DNA of 64,000 bases. Origin: Adiantum capillus-veneris (Eukaryota > Streptophyta > Polypodiopsida > Polypodiales > Pteridaceae). How positions within the stretch are numbered: the first letter of the stretch is position 1; every line of letters begins with the position of its first letter. This document shows positions 1 to 10,475 of this stretch, piece by piece. The stretch is from assembly GCA_014529385.2 (NCBI GenBank), contig CM043962.1:121421970-121485969 (forward strand). The letters run 5' to 3'. A program made the translations under genes and the position numbers. The notes under the pieces were generated by a model. The model had not been told where the DNA came from and did no database searches. It was given only the letters and a program-made list of their open reading frames with translations.

Positions 1-1787
1 AAAGAGAGAGAGTCTTCTTTACTTCCCACATGAGATTGTGTGAGTGTGTGTGTGATAATGCCTTCCAAAAATCAGCCCCCTCTCTCTCTTGGTCGACCCC
101 TCTTGCTATTTGCTCATGCTCTACCCTCATTGGACCTCCCCAGTCCTAGCCAATGGTAATTAAGCAGTATAAGTGATAGCCTTCTGACATGTGTCCCCCT
201 TTCCCCTTTTGTGAGAGATTTAGGTAATTAAATAATTCAACTAAACTCTCATTGGACCCCTTTACCTCCTAGCCAATAGGAATCGGGCAAGCCATTGGGC
301 TGTTGAATGCTCATTGGACCCCTTGGGAGACTGTCCAATAGTCTTCTAGAGGACTTAATTCTCATTAGTTCTTTTATTAAGTGTTTTTAAATTAATTAAA
401 CTAGATTTACTCTAGCCTAATTCTCATTGGTCCACCTCCAAGGCATCCAATAGGAATTGGATACACCTTGTGGGCATCTGGGCTAGGGAGCTGACATGTG
501 TCCCTCATTCCCTTTGTGTAAAGGGAGCTTGTGTGTGTGTGTGACTTTCTCTCTCATCCCCTACAAGCAAGGCTCTCCCCCTCATAATTAGGGATTTGTA
601 AAGACTTTTTTGACACACACAAAGCATCCAATCCCCCCATGGTTGACCTTTGTACACAACCTTTGAATTTTGGAACCTTAGCAATTTGGAAGTCTTAATG
701 GGCTGAACCTTAGGGTCTTTTTAGCCCATTGTTGCACATGGCTCTTTTGCAGATGGCCCCCCCTTTGGATCCCTATTTTCCCTCCTTTGGATCCCTACTG
801 TGGCCGGTCTGCTAGCTTAACCAATATTCTAGCTTTTTCTCCCCTAGCACTTCCCCATATTAAATGATAAGTTTAACATGACAAAATCAATTAGGAGAAT
901 TAAATATTGATTATTATGACACATCCACATATGCTTGCACTTCTTTCTTCTTTCCCAATGTAGCTTCAACTATTGGCACCCTATCTATAGGGTGACTGAC
1001 CATCAAAGATGACACCATGCCTTGATGCTTTTCTCTCTTGGAAGGAAGCCATGTATTCACACATTTTGTCCATTGCCTCCTCATTTAGCATTTAAAGCCA
1101 CCAATTGACAAAAAGATGTATTAGCTTTTGTGTTCGTATGTCATCGACATCAAAGTCTTCAGCAGCTTTACCAAGAGGGTAGTCCTTTGGACCTATTTTT
1201 CTTCGTCATTGCCTCTTGTTTCTCTCTGGTTGATCTTCTAATTTAGCTTCTCCCTTCTTTGCTCTTGTTTCCCTCTCTTCTTCCATCTCTTTCTCCTTAT
1301 AAGGCCTGGCTCTCTTATTGGCCAAGACATCCACATCTTGGTGCTCAATGGAAATGATGTTGATAGCCCAACCTTTTTCATTCACACACAATGGTTGAGG
1401 TTGTGTTTGTCACAGTGGTGCTTCTTGTAAAGTGTGAGCTTTATCCTAGAGTACTAGAGTATGAGTCAAGGAGGGAAAAGGTGGAATTATCGCCCATGTA
1501 TTGGTGCAAGGTTATAGAGCTACTTAAAGCTCATTTCATGAATAAACATATCCATTCCATTTTGCATTACATCTCTCTTGTTTATGGTGAGATTGTGATG
1601 GCTTAAAAACTACTCAAGATTATGTTTATGAGTCCAAGTTAATCTATCTTGGAACCTAATTTTCTTGAGTGATAATCTAGCCTACACACTCACCCGTGTG
1701 CACCATGTTTGTCTTTCATCCACCCTAGCTAGCACGATCCCATTCCCATCAAGTGGTATCTGAGTTATGGTGTGCTAGCTAGGTTAT
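1..1787. repeat. Decayed LTR-like non-coding DNA
   Basis: No convincing reading frame. The sequence is rich in repeated short motifs: CTCATTGGACC-type segments near 128, 250, 312 and 425, and a phrase beginning CTGACATGTGTCCC near 187 and again near 490, which suggests an old internal repeat of about 300 bp. At 1750-1764 a CA dinucleotide is followed by AAGTGGTATCTGAG. This resembles the junction of a copia LTR end with an initiator-Met tRNA primer-binding site (normally TGGTATCAGAG), so the right part may be a relic plus-strand LTR. The left boundary cannot be seen. Confidence 0.35.
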
Positions 1788-1921
1788 TACCACGCTTTTG
1801 TGTTAGTATGATTAGAAGTATTTAATTATCAGTAGTATTTTCATTAGATTTCTCTACCATGCTTTTGTGTTAGTATGATTAGTAGTCTTTAATTATCATT
1901 AGCATTTCCATTAGATTTCTC
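1788..1921. repeat. 67-bp tandem duplication
   Basis: Two adjacent copies of a 67-bp unit start at 1788 and 1855. Both contain GCTTTTGTGTTAGTATGATT and end in TTAGATTTCTC, with a few substitutions between them. It lies just downstream of the putative relic primer-binding site. Confidence 0.8.
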
Positions 1922-2162
1922 TACCCTCTAAGCCACTACCCTCCATAGCTAGGTCAAGTTTGATTAAGATCTCCTTGCCCTAATTATGGTCAATTTTTAC
2001 ACTTTTTGTGTCTTTGATTAATTTCATTGAGTTCTTTTTATTTTTTCATTGGCTACATAATCTTAAAGCCACACTCACAAGCTACCCAAAGAGCTCTTAA
2101 GCACCTCAATACAAGCTTGGGAACTCCCTCATTCACATGCCCAAATTTATTGCTATAAATAG

Positions 2163-2163
2163 G

Positions 2164-2225
<62 letters not shown>

Positions 2226-2226
2226 T

Positions 2227-2265
<39 letters not shown>
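2163..2265. repeat. (TG)n microsatellite
   Basis: About 100 bp of nearly pure TG repeat, with two GTTTGT interruptions near 2221-2233. The apparent Val/Cys or Thr/His reading frames across it are artefacts of the repeat. Confidence 0.97.
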
Positions 2266-2269
<4 letters not shown>

Positions 2270-2348
2270 AATCCTTGCACATCCAAGGACAAATATCTCT
2301 ATTTTGGATTTTCCCTCACATGGGGCCCATTGGGCCCTTTGGTCTAGC

Positions 2349-2702
2349 TCAACACACTATTAATAGTGTGTATGTGGTAAGTTGTGAGGGTAGACAATCC
2401 ATAAATTGATACACTTTGAAGAAATCCTCTGGCGGTACTAGGGATGCTGCCTCTAAATGCACCCAAAGATCTTTGAAGTGTTGCAAAAACTCCTGAAAGT
2501 TAGCAAGGACATTTTTTTGCAAACCTGTCAACTTTGTCATTGCTTATTTCATTGTCAATCTCTTTCCAAACCTGTAAAAGATTTCTTGCTTCACCTGCTC
2601 CCATGCTTGCTTTTTGTCTTCCTCCAGTCCTTCAAACCACTCACAAGCTTCTCCTTTGAGTACAAGAGGAAATACATGAAGCTTTGCTTCTATTTTACAA
2701 TA
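2349..2702 (-). pseudogene. gag fragment of a gypsy-type retroelement
   Basis: Two overlapping minus-strand reading frames (2702-2544 and 2540-2349) carry a pattern typical of the plant retrotransposon gag domain: a hydrophobic stretch, then GEACEWFEGL, then EQVKQEIFYRFG. The aromatic, charged stretch FQEFLQHFKDLWVHLEAA follows. A frameshift separates the halves. The family A copia LTR at 2703 cuts it off on the upstream side, so only a fragment of gag remains. It is not obviously the same gag as in G1 or G2. Confidence 0.6.
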
Positions 2703-2931
2703 TGTTGAAATTAGGATTGCAGGGAAATGCACACAGCTTGGAGAAGACGAACGAACCTCAAGGCACACAACAAAGAGTGTATTACTTAGTGTGCAATAGA
2801 AAGATAGATACCCCTAGAATAAATGGGCGTACATATAATGCATAGGGGAAAAAACCTCCTAGAGAGGGAAAAAATGCCCCGGCGGTCCTAAGTGTGTTCA
2901 CACACATCACTACCACATGTATATGGTAACA
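2703..2931 (-). repeat. 3' LTR of copia family A copy 1
   Basis: 229 bp. In plus-strand reading it runs from TGTTGAAATTAG to ATATGGTAACA, and it aligns along its length with the LTRs at 20471, 25381, 36939, 42104 and 46655. Confidence 0.92.
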
Positions 2932-4282
2932 AATCTCCCCTGGAGTGATGCGATGAATGAGAGCTAGCACATGAGTAAAGGGAAGTGCCATGCCCTGAGG
3001 ACATGATATGTCCACAAAGGGGAGTAAGCCCAAAGCTTTTTGAAAAGCTTCAAACTTCTCACGAGACAACGCCTTTGTGAAAAGATTCAAAGGGGAGTAA
3101 GCCCAAAGCTTTTTGAAAAGCTTCAAACTTCTCACGAGACAACACCTTTGTGAAAAGATTCAAACTTCTCACGAGACAATGCCTTTGTGAAAAGATCTGC
3201 AAGGTTGTCCTGTGCTGGCACACAAGCCAAGTTGATCTCTCCTGCTGAGAGCCTCTCGCTGAGATAGTGGTAAATGCATCTCAATGTGCTTTGTCCAAGC
3301 ATGAAAAACTGGGTTCCTCGCAACTACCAATGCGCTCTGACTGTCGGTGTAGATAGTGTTGGCAGTGTCCTGTCCAACACCCAAATCATTTATAAGGCGT
3401 CTGAGCCATACACACTCAACCGTAGCTATGAAGACTGCCCTGTACTCAGCCTCTCAACTAGAAGTGGCCACAGTAGGTTCCTTCTTGCTCAACCATGATA
3501 TACATGAACTGCCAAGCATGAAACAAAAACCACTTGTGGACACTCACGTGTCAAAATAGCCAGACCCATCTGACTCCGAAAAAGCATGTAAGTCTGGCGG
3601 CAATGATCCCCCCTTGGGATATAATAAGCCAAGATGTAAAGTGCCACTCAAGTAGCAAAAAATCCTCTTGACGGCCTGCCAATGCTTAGACCCTAGGCTA
3701 TGCATAAATTTGTTGACCTGTGAGACTGCAAACTGACTGGCCTCGTGTTGCATACATAAATGAGGCAGCCAACAACAGATTGGTAAAGAGTGATATCAGC
3801 AAGATCACCAACATCATGTAGACTCCACGTCAAACCTGTTTCCATGGGAGTTCCAATAGGTTTGCAATCCTCAAGTCCAAATTTTCATAGCAATGTCTCT
3901 ATGTAACATTTTTGACACAAGGCCATACCACCATCACACTGCTTCAACTGTATACCCAACAGTCCAAATCCTTCATCTTGAAAGTAGCATTCAAATCAGC
4001 CTTAAATTCAGCAATATGTCTCTCATTTGGTCCAGTTATCAGCAAATCATCCACATAAAGAACCACAATGAGAAGTACATCACCCTCACGCTTGACATAC
4101 AATGTGCTTTCTGTTGGATTATTACAGAAGCCTCGTTTTACCAAATGAGTGTCAGCCTTCTCATACCAAGCACGAGGAGATTGCTTCAACCCATACAAAG
4201 CTTTGTTACATTTGCACACCTTATTCTCTTGTCCTTTGTTGACAAAACCGTGAGGCTGCGTTACATAAACTTCCTCAAATAT
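2932..4282 (-). pseudogene. Copia RT (3' half) and RNase H relic
   Basis: The minus-strand frames read the end of RT, including YVDDLLITGPNERHI (frame 4309-3944), then the connection region and RNase H (3753-3544, 3384-3169, 3323-3132) with the NLADLFTKALSREK tail. Frameshifts occur between every segment. The C-terminal coding part is expanded by local tandem duplications: a 73-bp unit starts at 3015 and 3088, and a shorter unit around CTTCTCACGAGACAA occurs again near 3160. It is a dead copy. Confidence 0.88.
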
Positions 4283-5769
4283 GTAGGTGATTTGACAATT
4301 TCCAAGCAAAACCGATGCAAAAGTAAATAATCGCGATTATTTACAACAGTGAAAAAAACTTTGCAAAACCTACAAATTTTGACCTAGACATGTTTTATAC
4401 ACCTAATACAACTCCTGAGTTGAATTTGGTCAAGTTTGGTCATGCCGGCATCACTTTGTGCTCTGTCGACTCTGAAATCCCCGTTTTTTGTGACTACTCC
4501 ATTTGTTGGGTTGGTCGGTCAACTTTGAGGCTTTGGACTTGTCCGTAACATAGTCTGAAGCAACCTGTCCAACTCTGGCTCATTTGGAGTCAGTTTGACC
4601 TTGTATGTCGAATTTGACGCTTTGTAACCTTCGAGCCGTTTTCTACTTTTCGAGGGCTTTGCTTGATGGATTTCACCAAACCAATCATATACATTGTGTA
4701 TGAACCTCATTAGCAAGCCATCTGTGGAGTCAGGTCAGAATTCTGGCATTTGCCAAAAACCTAACTTTTCTACTGGGGACTCCCTTGACCTCAACCAAAA
4801 GGTCATATGATGGTATAGAAAGGTTCTATTATGTTAGGGCATGCTATGGTTCAAATCCCATCCGATTTGGTCAAGCTGGCAGGCCGCTATGATCAGTTTT
4901 AGGTCGTAGGTCTTCGTGCACTGCTCGATTTCTAGGGTTTTTTCTAGGGATTTAGACTAGCTACCGGCCATACAAAATGGATCATTGTCGAGTAAAGAAC
5001 TTATCCCTCATGTCTCGTGTGAGACGGCGCTGAAAATGGTCAACTGTGGGCTCCAAAAATGTCGCGCGAAAGAGGCCGAAATCTCTCTCTGCAAAGGCTC
5101 CAAGTGGAAATGAGGTGGTTTTAGCCTACCTTGGATATCTATACCCGGATTTCCCGAACCAATTTTCCCCAAATTCCCCCGTTAGTCCTACTAAGCAGTG
5201 AAATCTATGTTAGACTCAAATTTTTCCTTGATCGGATTCCTGTAGCTCATTCTGCAAGAATTTTGCAAAAGTAGGCATGGTCGCCTAATAGGCTTCCCGC
5301 TTCCATCTTCTGATTTCATTGAAATTTTTTGTGCTTGTCCACCTTGTCTTTCTTATCACCATCTTGTCTTCCATTTTTCCATTTGAGCTTCCTTGCTATT
5401 TATTGTTAATTTTTGACCTGTTTATTTGAAAAAATCAAAGAAAATAGAGAAATGCTTCTAAAGAAGTAAAGTAAAAATCCAATAATTAAGAAGATCCCTT
5501 GACAAACACAGCTTTATTGTTTTTTGTTGGATTTCTCTATTTCTAAGCCTCATTATCAACAAAAATGATGAAAAATACTCAAAAAAGGACTATTTTTTAT
5601 GATTTTTGATAGTATATACACTATTTACACTCATCGGGGAGATATTATCTGTGATTTTTTCCTTGGTGATGAATTATAAGGGCATTATTAGGTAATTTTG
5701 CAAAAAAATCACACGTTAACATATAACTTTTTCCTCCCTCTTCAAACATTGCCCTTAATTACTTAGTAC
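4283..5769 (-). other. Non-coding 3' arm of gypsy G1
   Basis: No credible reading frame. It is collinear with 26430-27890 in G2, sharing for example the phrases GTCGACTCTGAAATC and CTCATCGGGGAGATATT. It holds one complete copy of the 22-bp palindrome at 4323-4344. It would be the untranslated region between pol and the 3' LTR. Confidence 0.7.
4323..4344. repeat. 22-bp perfect palindrome (G1 3' arm)
   Basis: Arm GTAAATAATCG followed directly by its reverse complement, with no spacer. It is the counterpart of the G2 site at 26462-26483. Other members of the set lie at 15637-16518, 25884-26483 and 42423-43307. Confidence 0.95.
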
Positions 5770-6672
5770 TTAGTGCCCTTCCCCCCCTCCTACATGGCGT
5801 GCTCCGGGACGACTGTGTGCATGGGTTGAACAATCTTGTCTATGCATAGCCATGATTGGCTCTACCATGATATGAAGATCAATGTTATTCAAACCAATAT
5901 GTTGTGCAAGAGCTGGCTCTTGAGTAATTAACTCAAGGGTTTCCGATGTCAAGGTTTGCTGCTGATGTCTTCCAAAGAGCAATTCTTGTAGTTTGTGTGC
6001 TCTCTGTTTGATTGTACCATCAAGATGCTTTAGCATGCTGTGCAAGAGCTGGCTCTTGAGTAATTAACTCAAGGGTTTCCGATGTCGAGGTTTGCTGCTG
6101 ATGTCTTCCAAAGAGAAATTCTTGTAGTTTGTGTGCTCTCTGTTTGATTGTACCATTAGGATGCTTTAGCACGCTGATTGCTTGAGGTGTTGATAGCACG
6201 TTTGACTGTTGTCGATCTTTCTCTCGCCATTGGTAATTTGTTTGGCGTGGTGGTGTGGTGGAGTCTATTGAGACTTAACTCGCCATTGCTTGATTGGTTT
6301 TGCGGTTTGTGGAGAAGATAAGTGCTCCTTTTTCTTCCAAACCATTTCCATGTTAGGTTCCTTGCTCGGAGATGCTCGTCTCTATGTTCGAACCCTTGGA
6401 ACCTTTTTTTGTTTCGTCGGCGGTGAAGTTTTAGGCACCCAGATCTGAATCGGTTTATCCTTAAGCTGTGCTTTTGGTACCCAAATTTGCCTGACTCCTT
6501 GCATGCTATATGTAGCATTTGATTGTCGAGGGGATGGAGAAGATTGACTTTGTGGATTGGTCTGATGATTGCTTCTTTTCCATTCCTCCTTGCTTGGTGC
6601 AATCGGAACAATGAGTTTCCCTCCTTTAGGTGATAGCTTTAGTTGATTCGTATCCCAATCTGGTACTGCTTT
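5770..6672 (-). pseudogene. C-terminal tail of G1 pol
   Basis: After the retropepsin-like domain the minus strand still reads as a degenerate basic, Pro/Ser/Gln-rich tail (for example QIWVPKA, KDKPIQIWVPKT and PIAPSKEEWK), broken by frameshifts. G2 has the same segment at 28691-27900. Near the end a roughly 115-bp piece is tandemly duplicated (around 5919-6033 and 6048-6162, sharing AACTCAAGGGTTTCCGATGTC). No domain is recognised. Confidence 0.5.
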
Positions 6673-7038
6673 TTATGTACACATCCAGGGAATTCCAAGA
6701 ATCATCATCTCATTCATGTGTTCATCTTGTAAGCATACAAACTGATGAGGACATGAACATCCATGTACTATCACGTTCAAGTTGACTACTCCCAATGTTG
6801 GAGTTGGGTTCTTGTTGCATCCTTTGATTGTCGCTATTCCTACCGTCAATGCTTGACTTGTTGCCTTCTTGTATGTGGAATAACTGACTACATTTACTCT
6901 AGCTCCTGTGTCGACCAAAGCATTGGTGCTATGATTGTTGAGTTGTACTTTGATGCGCAGATCCATTCCATCTAACCAGTCATCATCTATTGAAACTGTG
7001 TCTTTAGGTAATTCCCATTGTCGATCATCTATGTCCAA
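6673..7038 (-). pseudogene. Second retropepsin-like domain, C-terminal to integrase (G1)
   Basis: An open 121-codon stretch. After a lead-in (DDRQWELPKDTVSIDDDWLDG) about 35 residues long comes a typical retropepsin active site, ALVDTGARVNVVSYSTYKK (DTG codons at 6904-6912). About 65 residues later follows ILGIPWM, the hydrophobic-hydrophobic-Gly motif that closes the retropepsin fold. It is downstream of the integrase C-terminal domain in the same orientation and seems continuous with it. Ty3/gypsy elements normally have protease upstream of RT, and this family has one there too (near 11.7 kb). The matching G2 stretch keeps ALVDT, but the Gly codon is TGA. It could be a captured cellular aspartic-protease-like domain or a duplicated PR; its function is unknown. 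Confidence 0.65.
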
Positions 7039-8388
7039 AGTGTTGATGGGAATCGGTATCTGTTGATTCTTGAGAGCAGCTTTCCGCTTGAGTACCCGAA
7101 GCCTAGCTTCCTCTTGGGCTTCATCAATAACCTGCTATTGTTTGATCTTCCTTTGTTTGGCTGCATGCATTCTCTCTAACAATTCATTGGTTAGTGGCAA
7201 ATTGTATTTCTTCAAACGACATTCACTAATCCAATTAGCCATTGGTTCACCATCTACGGTGGACAATTTTACTGCTCCACTTGGAGATACATCTTCAATG
7301 ATAAATGGTCCGTTTCCCTTTTTCTTAAACTTGGGAATGTGTTGCTTAAGGGAATAGACTAGAACTAAGTCCCCTTTCTTGAAGATATTTGTGATTAAGT
7401 GGGAATCAAAAAACTAATTTTGTTTCCGCTTTTGTGCATAGATATGAGCTACAGCAGTTAGCCTTTGCTCATCTAGCTTTTCCAAATCTTCAAGTCTTTC
7501 TGACAATTCATGTCCAGTCCACTCGAGATTCTGTGCTACCCTTAATGTCGGCAATAGAAATTCTATTGGTAGTATGGCATCAAGACCATAAACAAGGTTA
7601 AAGGGTGTAGCATTTAGAGTTGTTTTGAATGAAACTCGATAAGCCCATAGAGAAGCATGGAGATTCATTTCCCAGTCTGTTCTTCCTGGACTAACCACTT
7701 TAGTCGATACCGAGCTAAGAATTTTATTCGTATGCTTAGCTTGTTCGTTTGCTTGTGGGTGATAGGGAGCAGATTTGTTATGGATGACCATAAACTCATT
7801 AAGCAAGTACTCTATTACCTCATTGAGGAAATGAGTTCCCCAATCACTGACAATATCTATTGGCAGTCCATATCTCGTGAATACATACTCATATAAGAAT
7901 GCAGCAGTGGTTCTGGCATCATTCTTTTGAGTTGCTTTAGCCTCGGTCCACTTGGTCAAATAGTCCGTAGCTACAATTATATAATGAGCTTGGGTTCTAT
8001 AAGCAGGTGGCTGTATTGGTCCAACAAAATCTATACCCCATTTTGCAAAATCTCTAGCCCCCATCATTGGTCTTAAGGGCATGTTATCTACTCGTGTTGG
8101 CATTTTTGCTCGTTGTTGACAAGCATCACATCTTCGAACATATTCTTTGGCATTTGCAAAAAGTGTTGGCCACCATATGCCTGCCATCAATATTTCTCTT
8201 GCAATGGTCTCACTAGAAAAGCTATCTCTAGCTAATCTAGCATGTGCTTGTTCTATAATCGGAATATACTCGTTTTCATTTGCACAAAGACGCAAATGTT
8301 GATCTTTACCTCTCCGGTACAATTGGTTCCCAATAAGAGCATAGTCTCCTACTTCAGTTTCAATTGCTCTTTGACGGCGTTTACTCAT
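7039..8388 (-). pseudogene. Integrase of gypsy G1
   Basis: The minus-strand frame 8388-7414 covers the zinc-binding region (WWPTLFANAKEYVRRCDACQQ) and the catalytic core. The first Asp is in KWGIDFVGPI and the second in IVSDWGTHF (usually SDRG). The Glu position reads Lys in NEQAKHTNKIL (codon at 7735-7737). The second zinc-ligand His also appears lost (RDSFSSE, against GGHFSSE in G2). After a frameshift the C-terminal segment (about 7413-7070) reads KKKGNGPFIIEDV, resembling the small C-terminal integrase domain. With the catalytic Glu gone the enzyme should be inactive. Confidence 0.88.
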
Positions 8389-8570
8389 ATCCTTAGGAAA
8401 TGTTCGGCTCGCTAAGTAACCAGATAAAATTACTCCACTTAGGAACAGGTGACATTTGAAACAATGTTACATGAGGTATGGGTGTCTGTTTTTGACATTG
8501 AGGGAAATCCTTTACAAAAGATCTAACATCTTTCTTCAGACTCGGCCAAAATACTCCAAGTCTCAAGATT

Positions 8571-8922
8571 CAGTTGAGGGAAGCCCTTCGTCATCGAAGA
8601 ACAGGAAGGAGGAGGGTACTAGCGAGGCTCCCGAGACTAGCGAGGCAAAGAGCCAGAGTCCCTTTTCTTGACAACAAGAAGAGGGGCTGCTTTCCAAGCT
8701 GGATCACCTTGCACAATCACAAGTCTAAGTGCAACGTTTAGGCACAATCACAAGTGCCTAAACGTTCTTGGTGGAACCGGGTTTTGTGTTTCTATAGGGG
8801 ACCAAAACCGGAGGAAGACACTCCTTCCGGAAATGAAGGGAACAGTCAGGATACTGGGTCGGGCGATAATGACCCCGGAGAATAGGAAGCACTGGGGGGA
8901 ATTTCCTGGCTTTGCCCCTTGT
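8571..8922. other. 352-bp foreign insertion in G1 pol
   Basis: G2 reads straight from TCTCAAGATTCA to GCATAGTTTGGTC (near 30520), while G1 has 352 extra bases between these points. The insert looks more GC-rich than the pol around it and includes a short Ser/Glu-rich plus-strand frame (GSPSSSKNRKEEGTSEAPET). It also contains a perfect hairpin with 13-bp arms AACGTTTAGGCAC (8733-8745 and 8754-8766) around an 8-base loop. I see no terminal repeats or clear target duplication. Its origin is unknown. Confidence 0.7.
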
Positions 8923-9310
8923 TGCATAGTTTGGTCTTCCGCAAAGTGAAGTCCTACTATGGTAACATGGGCTTGACTTAAGTACTGTTCTTTTTCTTGA
9001 GGGTTAATAAGAGCAATATCCCGTCTTGATTTCTTTTGTATAGCCCTCCAGCTAGTAATTTATACATAGCCGATTGCTTGATTAATCCGATTGTGATAGG
9101 AAGTGGTATTTGTGAATCCACTTGAGCTATTGTCATTAATGACACAATGTTTCTCGACGATCTAGGTATCATTTCTACGGAGAAAAAATAGGCATGTGGT
9201 AGATCATCGTCTACCCCTTTAGATGATTCCCCCGAAACAATCCTTGACAAATGATCTGCTCATTGATGTGTAGTGCCTTTTTTTACAACCATAGTGAAAT
9301 CAAATTCGAA
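8923..9310 (-). pseudogene. RNase H/connection remnant of G1
   Basis: Minus-strand frame 9250-8978 begins MSRIVSGESSKGV, the segment that follows RNase H in G2 (30863 leftward). Roughly 250 bp that encode the RNase H core in G2 (31170-30910) are absent, with the deletion junction near 9311. The insertion at 8571-8922 then separates this remnant from integrase. Confidence 0.75.
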
Positions 9311-10223
9311 CATGTACGTGGAATACCTTATCCCAATCTGGTGCTTTCAATATTGAAGCTGAGGTGAGATCTTGCTTAAGCTTCATGAAGGATTCTTCAC
9401 ATGCCTCGGTCCATTCAAAGTGTGCAATCAAGCTATACATGGGTTTTGCAATTATAGCGTACATGTAGATGAACCGTCGGTAATATCCACAATGTCCCAT
9501 GAAGGCTTGTACCCCCTTGACTATTGTTGGTCTAGGCAATTCAACAATGACATGAATCTTCTCAATATCAGTATCTATGCAATTTTTAGACACTATATGT
9601 CCAAGAATTTTTCCTTGTCTTCCCATGAATGTACACTTTTCAGGATTTAAGAAAATCCTATAAAGTCTACATTTTTCAAATACCTTTTTGAGGTGTTCAT
9701 TATGATCAGCCCGGATTGATGAATGTACGCATAGATCATTCATATATACTTCTAAGAATTTCCTAAGATATTCTTTGAAATCATGGCTCATCAACCTTTG
9801 AAACGTGGCTGGAGCATTAGTTAACCCAAACAGCATAACCCGATAGGCAAATATACCCCATTGTGTTGCAAAAGCAGTTTTATGCTGATCTTTTGGATCA
9901 ACCAAAAGTTGATTGTATCCCGAAAAGCCGTCTAAGAAGCTGTAAGCTTCTTTTTCTGCAACTCGTTCTAATACATGCTCAGTTATCAAAAGAGGAAAGT
10001 TGTCTCTCTAATGGTAGCTGCATTCACCTTTTTGAGATTAACACACACTCATAATTTTCCATTCTTCTTGGGTACTACCACAATTGAACACCCAATCTGT
10101 GTGTTCAATTTTGTAAATGAATTCGGCTTCCTTTAGTTTTTCAATCTCTTCTTTGATCTTCCTGGCAAATGTTTTGTTATACGTGTATGGTCTCTGTCTA
10201 CTTGGTTTCACGTCATCTCTCAT
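9300..10223 (-). pseudogene. Reverse transcriptase of gypsy G1
   Basis: Minus-strand frames 10223-10038 and 9989-9300. Visible motifs in order: an N-terminal finger with KPSRQRPYTYN and EEIEKLKEAEFIY; SFLDGFSGYNQL; FGLTNAPATFQRLM; the catalytic box EVYMNDLCVHSS; and the thumb-side GRQGKILGHIVSKN, with FMGHCGYYRRFI beyond it. The catalytic YxDD box reads YMND, a G-to-A type change of the first Asp, which should abolish polymerase activity. The RNase H core beyond it is deleted. Domain order and sequence style place it in the Tat/Athila-like part of Ty3/gypsy, but this is not certain. Confidence 0.9.
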
Positions 10224-10475
10224 GGGTATAGTATGTTGACAAATTTCTGGATCAACACCCTTGAGATCCTTGTAAGACCAAGCGAAGATATCTTGTTATT
10301 CCTTTAACAAGCTCAGCAAAAGCTTTTTTTCTTCTTCTATTAGGTCATTCGCAATGTAAGCAGGTCTAGGCTCTTCTCCTGGTTCAGCCAAGTTTATCCT
10401 TTTAGCGTTTTCAGGCCCTTCGTAAGACTCGCCATGTTTCCGTAGCTCCCTAATAGGTTGTTCAATTATGATTTT

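Larger units (their letters stand above)
2703..4282 (-). mobile_element. Truncated Ty1/copia element, family A copy 1
   Basis: The 3' LTR is at 2703-2931, followed on the minus strand by RNase H and the 3' half of reverse transcriptase, matching the complete copies at 20471-25611 and 36939-42330. The element stops abruptly at about 4282 inside the RT region and is joined directly to gypsy G1 3' arm sequence. The gag, protease and integrase parts and the 5' LTR are missing, so no target-site duplication can be read. The junction implies a deletion that removed both the copia 5' part and the gypsy 3' end. Confidence 0.9.

Noticed and set aside
1206-1606. Two small opposite-strand frames
   Set aside because: Low-complexity charged or unremarkable peptides without domain, conservation or regulatory context.
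2137-2409. Cys/Val-rich and Thr/His-rich reading frames
   Set aside because: They are translations of the TG microsatellite in both directions, not proteins.
8456-8949. Plus-strand frames across the G1 insertion as a host gene
   Set aside because: Both run into antisense pol sequence on each side; only the inserted 352 bp could be foreign coding sequence, and it lacks start and stop context.
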